Of a DNA stretch of 64,000 nt, positions 51,745 through 61,501 are shown piece by piece (within the stretch, counting starts at the first letter, position 1; each line of letters starts with the position of its first letter). A model generated the notes under the pieces. It worked only from the letters and a program-made list of their open reading frames with translations. It was not told where the DNA came from and did no database searches. The position numbers and the translations under genes were made by a program. Source of the DNA: Blattabacterium cuenoti (GTDB taxonomy: Bacteria > Bacteroidota > Bacteroidia > Flavobacteriales > Blattabacteriaceae); contig NZ_CP059198.1 in assembly GCF_014251715.1 (NCBI RefSeq), positions 248,001 through 312,000 of the forward strand, in the 5' to 3' direction.

Positions 51745-53082
51745 TTAATTTATGGGTTCGGCTATCATAATTCCATCTATATCTACTTTTTTAATCAATA
51801 CATCTTGTAATGTGTTTATATAATAAGTAGCATTGTATGAATTCAATGGGATCTTAGTTCTAATATAATTTTCTGTATATCCATACAAATATTCGTTATC
51901 TGTAGAATTTTTTTCGAATAAAACGGTTTTTTTAGTATGAATTTGTTTTTCACAAAAAAAGCGATATTTTTTGTTTGAAAGAACTCTAAAAATTTTATTA
52001 CGTTTACATTGTATTTTTTTAGATACATGTTCCTGTATTGTGATTGATTTTGTATTTGGTCTAGCAGAATAGGTAAATATGTGTAGAGATGAAATTTCTA
52101 AATTTTTTAAAAAATGATAAGTTTCCAAAAAATGTTGATGTGTTTCTCCAGGAAACCCAACAATAATATCTGAACCTATATAAGCATCTGGTATTAAATA
52201 TCGTATTTTTTTTACTTTTTCTTTATAAAGTTCTCGTCTATAACGTCTATGCATTTTTCCCAATATATAGTTGCTTCCAGATTGTAAAGGAATATGAAAA
52301 TGAGGGACAAAATGTTTGCTTTTAGACATAAATTCAATACACTCATTTTTCAATAAATTAGGTTCTATAGAGGATAAACGTATTCTTACTTTTTCTTTTA
52401 TTTGATCAATAGCTTGTATTAAATCAAAAAATGTATATAAACGATCACTTTTTCCATATATTTTATTTCCATAGTCTCCAATATTAACACCTGTTAACAC
52501 TATCTCTTTCACCCCTTTTTGAAAAAGATCCCTAATATTTTTTAATATATTTTCTATACTATCAGAACGAGAAAATCCTCTGGATATGGGTATAATGCAA
52601 TAACTGCACTTATAATCACATCCATCCTGTATTTTTAAAAAAGAACGAGTTCTATCTCCAACTGAAAATGATGGAAAATAAGTATTATTTGTCTTTGTAT
52701 TTGAAAAAATTTTTGTATAAAATTTTTTTTTAAAAAACCATTCTTTATTAATATAATCGATGATCTTAAATTTTTCGTTATTACCTAAAACTAGATCAAC
52801 TCCAATAATAGAAGAAATTTCTTTAGGATTAAATTGAGCATAACATCCTATTGCTATAATAAAAGCTTGTGAATTTTTCCTCATAGCAGAACGTACTATG
52901 TACTTAAATTCAAGTTCTGCATTTTTTGTTACAGAACAACTATTAATTACATAAATATCTGCAGAGCTATGGAAAGGGACATGTTGATAAAATAAATTCG
53001 TAAATTGTCTTGCTATAGTTGAGGTTTCGGCGTAATTAAGTTTACACCCCATTGTATAAAATGCTACTTTTTTTTTCAACAT
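51745..53082 (-). CDS. mtaB: tRNA t6A37 methylthiotransferase MtaB
   Basis: Radical-SAM methylthiotransferase: N-terminal UPF0004 domain with cysteines in TMGCKLNYAET, NSCSVTKNAE and GCYAQFNP (first Fe-S cluster), then the radical-SAM motif QDGCDYKCSYCIIPISRG. LTGVNIGDYG, PHFHIPLQSGSNYILGKMHRRY and DIIVGFPGETHQHF are typical of MtaB. It converts t6A to ms2t6A at position 37. The C-terminal TRAM-like domain is short. 445 residues. Confidence 0.93.
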   Translation of the reverse strand: MLKKKVAFYTMGCKLNYAETSTIARQFTNLFYQHVPFHSSADIYVINSCSVTKNAELEFKYIVRSAMRKNSQAFIIAIGCYAQFNPKEISSIIGVDLVLGNNEKFKIIDYINKEWFFKKKFYTKIFSNTKTNNTYFPSFSVGDRTRSFLKIQDGCDYKCSYCIIPISRGFSRSDSIENILKNIRDLFQKGVKEIVLTGVNIGDYGNKIYGKSDRLYTFFDLIQAIDQIKEKVRIRLSSIEPNLLKNECIEFMSKSKHFVPHFHIPLQSGSNYILGKMHRRYRRELYKEKVKKIRYLIPDAYIGSDIIVGFPGETHQHFLETYHFLKNLEISSLHIFTYSARPNTKSITIQEHVSKKIQCKRNKIFRVLSNKKYRFFCEKQIHTKKTVLFEKNSTDNEYLYGYTENYIRTKIPLNSYNATYYINTLQDVLIKKVDIDGIMIAEPIN

Positions 53083-53095
53083 TTTTTAGTAAGTA

Positions 53096-53740
53096 TCATA
53101 TAGAATCTGATCCACTTTTATAATAATTTACAATGCCACTATGACTAGCCTTTATCGCTTTTTTTCCTTTTTTCCAATTTGCTGGACACACTTCTCCACT
53201 TTTTTCATAATATTGAAGAGCATCTATCATACGAAAAGCTTCATGTACATTTCTACCTAAAGGAAAGTCATTTATTAAAAGATGTCGGATAATCCCTTTT
53301 TTATCTATTAAAAATAAACCTCTGTAAGCAATAAGTTCTCCCGTAGCTTTCCATTCTTCATGATTATTGCAAATCCAATTTCCAGATAAAACTCCATAAT
53401 TATGAGATATAGTTTTATTAATGTCAGAAACAATAGGATAAGTGACTCCATATATGCCCCCTTTTTCTTTTGGCATTTGTAACCAAGCCCAATGAGATTG
53501 TTCTGTATCCGTAGATACAGCAATAATTTGTACATTTCTCATTTCAAAATCCTTAATTTTTTCTTGAAAAGCATATATTTCTGTGGGACATACAAAAGTA
53601 AAATCTTTAGGATAGAAAAAAAGTAAAACATACTTTCTTCCATTAAATTGTTCTAAAGTAAAATTTTGTACAATATCTTTTCCATTTAAGACCGCACTAG
53701 ACGTAAAATTAGGTGCTTTTTTTGAAATTAATGTATTCAT
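53096..53740 (-). CDS. 2-Cys peroxiredoxin (AhpC/Prx1 type)
   Basis: The peroxidatic Cys is in DFTFVCPTEIYAF and the resolving Cys in SGEVCPANWKKGKKAIKAS. SVDTEQ-like VSTDTEQSHWAW, YPIVSDINKTISHNYGVL and RGLFLIDKKGIIRHLLINDFPLGRNVHEAFRMIDALQ complete the Prx1/AhpC pattern. 214 residues. It reduces peroxides; no AhpF-type reductase is in the window. It lies downstream of dnaG with a 78-base gap that holds a weak A/T inverted repeat (53771-53800). Confidence 0.93.
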   Translation of the reverse strand: MNTLISKKAPNFTSSAVLNGKDIVQNFTLEQFNGRKYVLLFFYPKDFTFVCPTEIYAFQEKIKDFEMRNVQIIAVSTDTEQSHWAWLQMPKEKGGIYGVTYPIVSDINKTISHNYGVLSGNWICNNHEEWKATGELIAYRGLFLIDKKGIIRHLLINDFPLGRNVHEAFRMIDALQYYEKSGEVCPANWKKGKKAIKASHSGIVNYYKSGSDSI

Positions 53741-53818
53741 TTTTCATAGTTTGTATACACGAATTTACCAAAAAATTATTAGGAATAAAAAATAATTTTT
53801 GCATATAAAATGCTATAA

Positions 53819-55633
53819 TCACACATATCTATGTAACTTTTTATTAAGTTCATTTTTTATATTTGTTAAATGCATGATTTTTTTTAGGAAAGCTTTTCTA
53901 TCATCATCTTTATGATGATGATAGATTTCTTCTTTAATCAATTTTGAAATTAATAAACATCTAAATCTCAATAAAATATCAATTACATATTTATCTATTT
54001 TATTTCCTTTATAGGAAACTTGTATCCCTTTTTTATCCCATTTGGATAATGAATAAAATTTTTTGTTTTTTTTATACCAAAACTTGGAATCACCTTGTAA
54101 ACAAATTTGATCAAAAATATCTTGATTTTCTTTCAAAGAAAAACGTAAATTATAAGATTTAAAATCATGTAAAATTTTTTCGATAACCGTTGTATTGTAT
54201 TTTTTTATTATTCTCTTCCCATGATTTAAAATAAATTGAATCAATTTTTCTTCCAGAAAAAGAAGTGTGTTTTTGTTTTTTTTTTCTGAAAAAAACGTTT
54301 TATCTTTAGACCTAAGTTTTTTTTCATTTTTTTTGTTAATTCTTTCCAATTCAGAAATTAGAACTTTTTTACTAATTTTTAGGATTTTGGAAGCTTCTTG
54401 TAAGTATAATTCCTTTTTAAGAATATGGGATATTTTTGAAATACTATTCAAAATACTTAAAACAAAAAATGATTTTTTAATGGGATCATCTTGATGGAAT
54501 TTTTCATATATTTTTTGTTTGAAAGAAACAAAATTATAACTATTTTTTGCTAAAAAATCTCTTAGGTTAGATAGGGAATATTTTTTAGATATAGAATCTG
54601 GATCTTCTTCTTTAGAAATCAATAATATGCGTAAATTTATTTCTTGTTCCAGCATCATATTAATTCCTCTTAAAGAAGCCTTAATTCCAGAACGATCTCC
54701 ATCATAAAAAAGAACAATATTTTTTGTAAATTTTTTTATCAATAGGATTTGATCTACGGTTAGTGAAATTCCAGAAGAAGAAACTACATTTTTTATACCA
54801 GATTGATATAAAGAAATAACATCTGTATATCCTTCCACTAAATAACAAAGATCTTCTTTTAGAATGTTTTTTTTAGCTTGGAATAATCCATATAAAATTT
54901 TACTTTTTTGAAAAATTCCGCTTTCGGATGAATTCATATATTTTGTATAACATGAATAACTAGAATCAATATCCCTACCACCAAAACCGATAACCTTTCC
55001 TAATAGATTATGTATTGGAAACATCACACGTTTACGGAAACAATCAAAAAAATTATTATATTTTTTTACTACAGTAAAACCCGATTTTTTTAAATCCCAT
55101 ATTTGAAATCCTTTTTTTAAGGCTGTTTCTGTAAATAAATTCCAAGAAATAGGGGCATAGCCTAATTCAAATTTATTAATTATTTTCATATTAAAGCCTC
55201 TTTTTTGAATTAAATAATTGAATCCATTTTTTTGTCCTTCTTTGGTAAAGAACAATTTATTTATGAAAAAACGTTTTGCATAATCTTGTATTAAGTATAA
55301 TTTTTCATATTCTTCATGGTCTATTTTTCTAAAAAATTTTTCTGTATGATCAATCTTTATATCATATTTCTTAGCAAGAAAACACAATGATTCTACATAA
55401 GAAAAATGTTCATGTTCCATAAGAAAAGTTATAATATTACCACCTTTTCCAGAACTGAAATCTTTCCATATTTTTTTTGTAGGAGAAACAACAAGAGAAG
55501 GTGTTTTTTCATTAGAAAAAGGACTTAGTCCTCTATAATTTATCCCACTTTTTTTTAATTTTACAAAATATCCAATAACATCTTCTATACAAGAAGTAGA
55601 AAGTATTTTTTTTATAGTTTCTTTAGAAATCAT
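53819..55633 (-). CDS. dnaG: DNA primase DnaG lacking zinc ligands
   Basis: The N-terminal domain reads YRGLSPFSNEKTPSLVVSPTKKIWKDFSSGKGGNIITFLM. Compared with the usual GLCPFHNEKTPSF...CFGCGxGG motif, all four zinc ligands (Cys, His, Cys, Cys) are Ser37, Ser40, Asp58 and Ser61. The RNA polymerase core is intact: FGGRDIDSS, KYMNSSESGIFQKSKILYGL, YLVEGYTDVISLYQSG and LFYDGDRSGIKASLRGI (TOPRIM acidic residues). The C-terminal helicase-binding part is present. I recall the same ligand loss in other Bacteroidota, so it is probably clade-wide. 604 residues. Confidence 0.95.
   Translation of the reverse strand: MISKETIKKILSTSCIEDVIGYFVKLKKSGINYRGLSPFSNEKTPSLVVSPTKKIWKDFSSGKGGNIITFLMEHEHFSYVESLCFLAKKYDIKIDHTEKFFRKIDHEEYEKLYLIQDYAKRFFINKLFFTKEGQKNGFNYLIQKRGFNMKIINKFELGYAPISWNLFTETALKKGFQIWDLKKSGFTVVKKYNNFFDCFRKRVMFPIHNLLGKVIGFGGRDIDSSYSCYTKYMNSSESGIFQKSKILYGLFQAKKNILKEDLCYLVEGYTDVISLYQSGIKNVVSSSGISLTVDQILLIKKFTKNIVLFYDGDRSGIKASLRGINMMLEQEINLRILLISKEEDPDSISKKYSLSNLRDFLAKNSYNFVSFKQKIYEKFHQDDPIKKSFFVLSILNSISKISHILKKELYLQEASKILKISKKVLISELERINKKNEKKLRSKDKTFFSEKKNKNTLLFLEEKLIQFILNHGKRIIKKYNTTVIEKILHDFKSYNLRFSLKENQDIFDQICLQGDSKFWYKKNKKFYSLSKWDKKGIQVSYKGNKIDKYVIDILLRFRCLLISKLIKEEIYHHHKDDDRKAFLKKIMHLTNIKNELNKKLHRYV
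53898..53924. repeat. 11-bp perfect inverted repeat near the dnaG 3' end
   Basis: CTATCATCATC and GATGATGATAG are exact complements around TTTAT. It encodes IYHHHKDDDR: the triplet run ATC/GAT gives three His followed by Lys and three Asp. Confidence 0.85.
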
Positions 55634-55656
55634 ATTATTTTAATTTCATATTTATT

Positions 55657-56304
55657 TCATAATTTCATTCTATGAATCATTTTTTTTGGATTAGAATTAG
55701 AAAAAATAGTAGTTCCTGCTACTAATATATCTGCTCCATTTTTGAATAGTGAAGAAGCATTTTCTAAATTAATTCCTCCATCTACTTCTATGAGTGCAGA
55801 AGAATCTTTTTGTAAGATTAAATCTTTAGTATCTTCTAATTTTTGATAGGTTTGTCTAATAAACTTTTGTCCGCTATAACCAGGATTTACACTCATTAAT
55901 AAAACAAAATCTATATGTTTAATAACATCTCGTAAAAGAAAAATTGGAGTATGCGGATTAACAGCTACACCTACCTTCATCCCATATTCTTTAATAGAAA
56001 AAATAGTTTTATTTAAATGAATACAAGCTTCATAATGAATATGTAAATGATCGGCTCCACAAGCTTTAAATTGTTCTATATAGTGTTCTGGGTGGAGAAT
56101 CATCAAATGTACATCCATAGGCTTATTTGCATATTTTTTAACATATTTTGTAAACAAGGATCCAAAAGAAATATTAGAAACAAAAGAGGAATCCATAATA
56201 TCAATATGGAACCAATCTGCTTCACTTTCATTCAGCATTTCTATATCACGATATAAAAAAGCTAAATTTGCTGAAAGTAAGGATGGAGCTATAATTTTTT
56301 TCAT
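55657..56304 (-). CDS. rpe: ribulose-phosphate 3-epimerase
   Basis: TIM-barrel epimerase of the pentose phosphate pathway, 215 residues. Motifs: IIAPSLLSANLAFL, ADWFHIDIMDSSFVSNISFG (metal His and Asp), MDVHLMILHPEHYI, VLLMSVNPGYSGQKFI and LIEVDGGINLENA. Start ATG 56304 gives MKKIIAPSLLSAN. It follows fabI by 5 bases. Confidence 0.95.
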   Translation of the reverse strand: MKKIIAPSLLSANLAFLYRDIEMLNESEADWFHIDIMDSSFVSNISFGSLFTKYVKKYANKPMDVHLMILHPEHYIEQFKACGADHLHIHYEACIHLNKTIFSIKEYGMKVGVAVNPHTPIFLLRDVIKHIDFVLLMSVNPGYSGQKFIRQTYQKLEDTKDLILQKDSSALIEVDGGINLENASSLFKNGADILVAGTTIFSNSNPKKMIHRMKL

Positions 56305-56309
56305 ATTTA

Positions 56310-57119
56310 TTAGGAATTTGATGAAATCATAGCTTCACTAATTCCAGTATTAGAAAAACCTCCATCATGATACAAATTTTGCATCGTTACTTTTCTTGTT
56401 AAATCTGAAAAAAGTGTAATGATATAGTTAGCACAATCTTGTGCAGAAGCGTTTCCTAACGGAGATATTTTTTCTGAAAAAATAAGAAACTTATTAAACC
56501 CTTTAATGGTTTTTGCTGCTCGTGTGATACTAGGAGATTGTGAAACGGTATTAACCCTTACCTTTTCTTTTATCCCCCAATGATAACCAAAATTACGTGT
56601 AATACTCTCTAAATATGATTTATAATCCGACATATCCCCATAATGTGGAAAACTTCGTTGAGAAGCAATATATGTAAGGGCTACAATAGAACCCCATTTA
56701 TTCATCGCTTTTTTTTTCCAAGCTGTTTGCATTATCTTATGATAAGATACAGCAGATATTTCCCATCCTTTTCTTAAAAATTCATAATTTATAGTGGTAT
56801 AAGTCAATCCTTTTCGTATATTCATAGACATAGCTATAGAATGTAATAAAAAATCTATTTTTCCTCCAAAATGATCTAATGTTTTTTCAAATAAAATATT
56901 AAGATCAGAGATGGAAGTAGCATCTGCTGGAATTACCAGAGATTTAGTTTTTTTAGATAATTCATGAATTTTTCCAATTCTTAAAGAGGCAGGGGTATTG
57001 GTTAATACAAAAGATGCTTTTTCTTCATAAGCTCGTTCTGCTACCTTCCAAGCAATAGAATTTTCATCCAAAGCACCAAATATAATTCCTTTTTTTCCCT
57101 TCAATAGATTGTAAGACAT
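56310..57119 (-). CDS. fabI: enoyl-ACP reductase (NADH), FabI
   Basis: FabI finishes each elongation cycle of fatty acid synthesis. The 269-residue short-chain reductase has KGKKGIIFGALDENSIAWKVAE (FabI-type cofactor loop), DFLLHSIAMS and the catalytic Tyr-x6-Lys in HYGDMSDYKSYLE, with RVNTVSQSPSITRAAKTI. Normal length. It partners the phosphopantetheinyl transferase at 25.6 kb and LipB through acyl carrier protein. Confidence 0.94.
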   Translation of the reverse strand: MSYNLLKGKKGIIFGALDENSIAWKVAERAYEEKASFVLTNTPASLRIGKIHELSKKTKSLVIPADATSISDLNILFEKTLDHFGGKIDFLLHSIAMSMNIRKGLTYTTINYEFLRKGWEISAVSYHKIMQTAWKKKAMNKWGSIVALTYIASQRSFPHYGDMSDYKSYLESITRNFGYHWGIKEKVRVNTVSQSPSITRAAKTIKGFNKFLIFSEKISPLGNASAQDCANYIITLFSDLTRKVTMQNLYHDGGFSNTGISEAMISSNS

Positions 57120-57125
57120 TAATCC

Positions 57126-58382
57126 CTATTTTTTTAATTTAAAAATGTCCTTTATGACAGGTAAATAGTCCAATTTTTCCCATGTAAAAAGTTCTACTTT
57201 TTGTTTTTTTTTATTACCTTCTATATCCAAAAAAGATTTATATACTTTTTTTGTAGTTTTTCCCATATGTCCATACACAGATGTTTCTTCATACATAGGT
57301 TGACGCAATTTTAATCTTTTTTCTATAGCATAAGGACGTAAATCAAAAATTTTATTTATATTCAACACAATATTTTCACTATCAATCTTTGATTTACCAT
57401 AAGTATTTACAAAAATACAAATTGGTTCTGCAATACCTACAGCATAGGATATTTGTATCAATAATTCATCTGAAATTCCTGCTGCAACAAGGTTTTTAGC
57501 TATATGTCTAGCGGCATAAGCTCCAGATCTATCCATCTTAGATGGATCTTTTCCAGAAAAAGCTCCTCCTCCATGAGCGCCCTTTCCTCCATAAGTATCC
57601 ACTATAATCTTTCTTCCGGTAAGACCAGTATCTCCATGAGGTCCTCCAGTGACAAATTTTCCTGTAGAATTAATGTAATATTTTGTTCTATCCGTAAATA
57701 ATTTTTTTATATCTTTTGATAAAAAATTATTTTTAACTCTTGGAATAAGAATATTTATAATATCCTGAACAATACGTTTATGCATTCTTTTTTTTGTATC
57801 AAATTCATCATGTTGAGTTGAAATAACTACAGCGTGAATATGCACTGGAACATTTGTATCCGAATATTCTAAAGTAACTTGCGATTTTGCATCTGGACGT
57901 AAATAAGTCATTTTTTCTCCTTCACTTCGAATAGATGAAAGTTCTCTTAATATATGATGTGATATTTCTAATGCTAAAGGCATATAATTTTCAGTCTCTT
58001 TTACAGCATAACCAAATACTATACCTTGATCTCCAGATCCTTGTTCTTCTTTTTTTGATTTTTGTATCCCCTCAAATAGATCCAAAGACTGTTCTTGAAT
58101 AGAAGAAAGAACTCCACAAGAATCTGCATTGAATCTATATTCATTTTTTGTATATCCTATTCTTCTAAGGACATTACGAGCTATTTTTTGAACATTTACC
58201 CAAGTTTTAGAATGTACTTCTCCAGCTAATATAATTTGGCCAGTGGTTACTAAAGTTTCTATAGCTACTTTAGCATCTGAATCATACGCTAAAAAATGAT
58301 CTAATATAGAGTCCGATATTTGGTCTGCTATTTTATCAGGATGACCTTCTGAAACCGATTCGCTGGTAAATAAATAAGCCAT
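57126..58382 (-). CDS. metK: S-adenosylmethionine synthetase
   Basis: MetK makes SAM, needed by the several methyltransferases here (RsmH, TrmD, RsmG, RlmB, MtaB). Motifs: FTSESVSEGHPDKIADQISDSILD, GSGDQGIVFGYA, GGPHGDTGLTGRKIIVDTYGG, GGGAFSGKDPSKMDRSGAYAAR (second signature). 418 residues; the length of about 30 more than E. coli is due to an insert common in Bacteroidota. Confidence 0.97.
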   Translation of the reverse strand: MAYLFTSESVSEGHPDKIADQISDSILDHFLAYDSDAKVAIETLVTTGQIILAGEVHSKTWVNVQKIARNVLRRIGYTKNEYRFNADSCGVLSSIQEQSLDLFEGIQKSKKEEQGSGDQGIVFGYAVKETENYMPLALEISHHILRELSSIRSEGEKMTYLRPDAKSQVTLEYSDTNVPVHIHAVVISTQHDEFDTKKRMHKRIVQDIINILIPRVKNNFLSKDIKKLFTDRTKYYINSTGKFVTGGPHGDTGLTGRKIIVDTYGGKGAHGGGAFSGKDPSKMDRSGAYAARHIAKNLVAAGISDELLIQISYAVGIAEPICIFVNTYGKSKIDSENIVLNINKIFDLRPYAIEKRLKLRQPMYEETSVYGHMGKTTKKVYKSFLDIEGNKKKQKVELFTWEKLDYLPVIKDIFKLKK

Positions 58383-58412
58383 TTTTTAGAACTGAGCTTT
58401 ATAATTTTTCTA

Positions 58413-59489
58413 TTACCTGATTTGATTTTGAATTTTAATAGACTCTTCATGCAACAGTTTGAAAACTCCTTTAAGTAATTCTTCAGAAATTCCTAAATTT
58501 TTTCCTAAATTAATAGATTTATCCATAATATTTTTTAATCTAGTTGGTTGATAAATAGCTATATTTGAAGATTTTTTTAAAACTCCTAATTTTTTGGAAA
58601 TGTTCATTCTTTCTGCTAAAAGAGCAATAATATTTTCATCTAGTTCATCAATTAAAATTCTGAAAGAATTTAAATCTCTTTTACTTTTTGTATAACATTT
58701 TTTTATATATGTTAATTCTTTTAACATTTCCAACAGTTTTTCCGGAGTTATTTGTTGTTGAGCATCACTCCAAGCATGATCAGGATCACAATGACTTTCT
58801 ATCATTAATCCTTCATATTGAAAATGATAAGCTTTTTTTGCTATATCCAAAATCCCTTCTTTATTCCCGCAAATATGTGAAGGATCACATATTATAGGTA
58901 TCCTAGGAAGGATCCTCCTAAAATTGCACAAAAGATTCCAATTAGGTTGATTTCTATATTTTGAGTTTTTATAGGTATAAAAGCCACGGTGTATCACTCC
59001 TAATTTCCTAATTCCTTTACCCAATAAACGTTCTAAAGCACCCATCCATAATTCTATATCAGGATGAATCGGGTTTTTAACCAAAATAATTTTATTATTT
59101 TCTCCTTCTAGAGCATCCGCTATTTCTTGAATAGTAAAAGGACTAGCTGTACTTCTAGCACCGATCCAAAGAACATCAATTTCAAAAGAAATAGCGAGTT
59201 TAACGTGTTCTGCATTAGCTACTTCTGTAGCAACCATTAATCCCGTATTTTTCTTTACCTTATGAAGCCATTCAAGTCCTTTTTTTCCAATTCCCTCAAA
59301 ATTATTTGGTTTTGTCCTAGGTTTCCATATTCCTGCTCTAAATACTTGAACATAGGAAGGATTTAACCTTTTTGCTGTTTCTAATATTTGTTGTTCGTTT
59401 TCTGCACTACAAGGACCAGATATGATTAAAGGTTTATTACACTTATCAATCCATGATCTGTCTATACTATTATTCAGTTTTTCCATCAC
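58413..59489 (-). CDS. fused DAHP synthase / chorismate mutase
   Basis: Residues about 10-260 form the DAHP synthase domain: PLIISGPCSAENEQQILETA, VFRAGIWKPRTKPNNFEGIG, VATEVANAEHV, LWIGARSTASPFT, IICDPSHICGN and GLMIESHCDPDHAWSDA. Residues about 275-355 are an AroQ-type chorismate mutase (FRILIDELDENIIALLAERMNISKKLGVLKK...). The fusion couples the first step of the shikimate pathway to the branch toward Phe/Tyr. It is last in the block pheA-aminotransferase-tyrA-this gene. Confidence 0.94.
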   Translation of the reverse strand: MMEKLNNSIDRSWIDKCNKPLIISGPCSAENEQQILETAKRLNPSYVQVFRAGIWKPRTKPNNFEGIGKKGLEWLHKVKKNTGLMVATEVANAEHVKLAISFEIDVLWIGARSTASPFTIQEIADALEGENNKIILVKNPIHPDIELWMGALERLLGKGIRKLGVIHRGFYTYKNSKYRNQPNWNLLCNFRRILPRIPIICDPSHICGNKEGILDIAKKAYHFQYEGLMIESHCDPDHAWSDAQQQITPEKLLEMLKELTYIKKCYTKSKRDLNSFRILIDELDENIIALLAERMNISKKLGVLKKSSNIAIYQPTRLKNIMDKSINLGKNLGISEELLKGVFKLLHEESIKIQNQIR

Positions 59490-59501
59490 AATACGTTTAA
59501 T

Positions 59502-60350
59502 TTACACATATTTTTTATCTTTTATATCGTTAGCTTTTTTCATATATTTATCTATATCATGAAATTTTTTGTTAATTAAATAATTACGAAAAACTTCTAA
59601 ATGATCAATATAAAAATCTATAGCTTGAATCATATTTTCTCTATTAGAAATAAAAATAGGTAACCACGTTTCAGGCTTACTTTTCGCTAAACGTGTAGTT
59701 GAATCTAATCCACTCCCCATCATATTATTAAAAATTTTTTCTTCATTTTTAAATTTTTTTAAAACTGTCCTAGCTAAAGCAAAGGAAATTACATGAGGTA
59801 AATGAGATATATAAGCAATATATAAATCATGTTCTTTAGAAGTCATATAAATCATACGCATTGCCATAATAGAATATATTTTTGTAGCGATAGACATAGC
59901 ATCTGGAGCACTAAGTTCTGAGTCACAAATAATGCAATTTTTTTTATAAAAAAGATCAGAATTAGCATAAATAGGTCCAGAATTTTCAATTCCTGCTATC
60001 GGATGTGTAGCTACAAAACGACTTCTTTTTGGATGAGAGGAAACCTTATTACAAATATCATATTTAGTAGATCCAGTATCTAAAATAACTGAATCTTTTC
60101 CTATTTCATTAAGAATACTTGGAAGTATTTTTTCTATTCCATCTACGGGAATAGATAAAATAATTACTGAAGATTGCATAATAAGATCCTGCAAAGGAAT
60201 TATTTCGTCTACAATTCCAAGTTTTATAGCATGTAAAGCGTTTTCCTCATTAGAGTCTGTTCCTATAAATTTATCTACAAAATTTAATTTTCGCAATCCT
60301 AAACCAATAGATCCACCGATTAACCCTAATCCTATAATTCCAATATTCAT
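59502..60350 (-). CDS. tyrA: prephenate dehydrogenase
   Basis: NAD-dependent TyrA of 282 residues: Rossmann start MNIGIIGLGLIGGSIGLGLRK, DTGSTKYDICNK, FVATHPIAGIENSGP (catalytic His) and ISHLPHVISFALA. It lacks the chorismate mutase and ACT domains of other TyrA forms; the mutase is fused to DAHP synthase in the next gene. ATGA overlap with the aminotransferase gene indicates translational coupling. Confidence 0.93.
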   Translation of the reverse strand: MNIGIIGLGLIGGSIGLGLRKLNFVDKFIGTDSNEENALHAIKLGIVDEIIPLQDLIMQSSVIILSIPVDGIEKILPSILNEIGKDSVILDTGSTKYDICNKVSSHPKRSRFVATHPIAGIENSGPIYANSDLFYKKNCIICDSELSAPDAMSIATKIYSIMAMRMIYMTSKEHDLYIAYISHLPHVISFALARTVLKKFKNEEKIFNNMMGSGLDSTTRLAKSKPETWLPIFISNRENMIQAIDFYIDHLEVFRNYLINKKFHDIDKYMKKANDIKDKKYV

Positions 60351-61501
60351 GAAATAATTCTATTTTTTGCTTGCTCCAAAATTTTTACTGGACAACACAT
60401 AGAAAATCTTACATATCCTTTTCCATTATTACCAAATACTCTACCGGGGGTAATAAATATGTGATATTTTTTTAGAAACTTGTCGGACCATATATGATCA
60501 TTTTTTTCTGAACCAGTTATTTTTGCCCAAACAAATATTCCAGAACTTTTTTTATTAAATTTTAAATTTAGATAATCACATATTTCCCATATAATGTTTC
60601 TACGTATAATATATTCTATATTAAGTTTTTCAAACCATTTAGACCCATGATTCATAGCTTCTATAGCTCCAATTTGTATGGGATAATACATACCAGAATC
60701 CATTTGACTTTTTACTTTTAGTATATTTTGAATAAATTCTTTTTTTCCTATTATCATTCCAACACGCCATCCAGGCATATTGTAACTTTTACTTAAAGAA
60801 TTTAATTCTAAGGCTATATCTTTGGCCCCTTTTATATTAAATATACTTAAAGGACGATTACTGTTCAATATGAAACTGTAAGGGTTGTCATACACAAGTA
60901 AAATACGGTTTTTTTTCGCAAAAAAAACAATTTCTTCTAATTTTTCAAAAGTTATGGGTGCACCCGTTGGCATGTGAGGATAATTAATCCACATAATTTT
61001 CACTCTAGATAGATTTTTATTCTCTAATAATTTAATATTAGGAGTCCAATTTTCATCTTCATAAAGATCATAATAAATAATTAATGATTCTAAAAGTTTT
61101 GATATAGAGGAATATGTAGGATATCCAGGATTTGGAATTAATACCTTATCACCTTTGTCTAAATAAGACATGCTTATATGCATAATACCTTCCTTAGATC
61201 CCATTAATGGCAAAATCTCATTTTTAGGATCTACATATACTTGATACATTTTTTCATACCAATTCGAAATGGAATCACGTAATTTTTCTATTCCTATATA
61301 GCTTTGATAAGTATTAGCATGCTTGAGTTCTGACGCTTTTTTCATTTTATGTATAACTCCAATTGGTGGAAGAATATCTGGATTACCAATTCCTAAATTA
61401 ATGACTTTCATACCCTTTTTTTCAAAAAGATGAATTTCCTTCATTTTTTTTGAAAAAAAGTACTCCGATACTTTATGCATTTTTTTTGCAGCTACAATCA
61501 T
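60347..61501 (-). CDS. PLP-dependent aminotransferase of the aromatic block
   Basis: Class I/II aminotransferase, 384 residues: INLGIGNPDILPP, MGSKEGIMHISMSYLDKGDKVLIPNPGYPTY, MWINYPHMPTGAP, VYDNPYSFIL, the Schiff-base motif LNSLSKSYNMPGWRVGMIIG and FSMCCP with the carboxylate Arg. Placement between pheA and tyrA suggests it transaminates phenylpyruvate and hydroxyphenylpyruvate; that is inferred from context, and LL-diaminopimelate aminotransferases look similar. Confidence 0.88.
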   Translation of the reverse strand: MIVAAKKMHKVSEYFFSKKMKEIHLFEKKGMKVINLGIGNPDILPPIGVIHKMKKASELKHANTYQSYIGIEKLRDSISNWYEKMYQVYVDPKNEILPLMGSKEGIMHISMSYLDKGDKVLIPNPGYPTYSSISKLLESLIIYYDLYEDENWTPNIKLLENKNLSRVKIMWINYPHMPTGAPITFEKLEEIVFFAKKNRILLVYDNPYSFILNSNRPLSIFNIKGAKDIALELNSLSKSYNMPGWRVGMIIGKKEFIQNILKVKSQMDSGMYYPIQIGAIEAMNHGSKWFEKLNIEYIIRRNIIWEICDYLNLKFNKKSSGIFVWAKITGSEKNDHIWSDKFLKKYHIFITPGRVFGNNGKGYVRFSMCCPVKILEQAKNRIIS

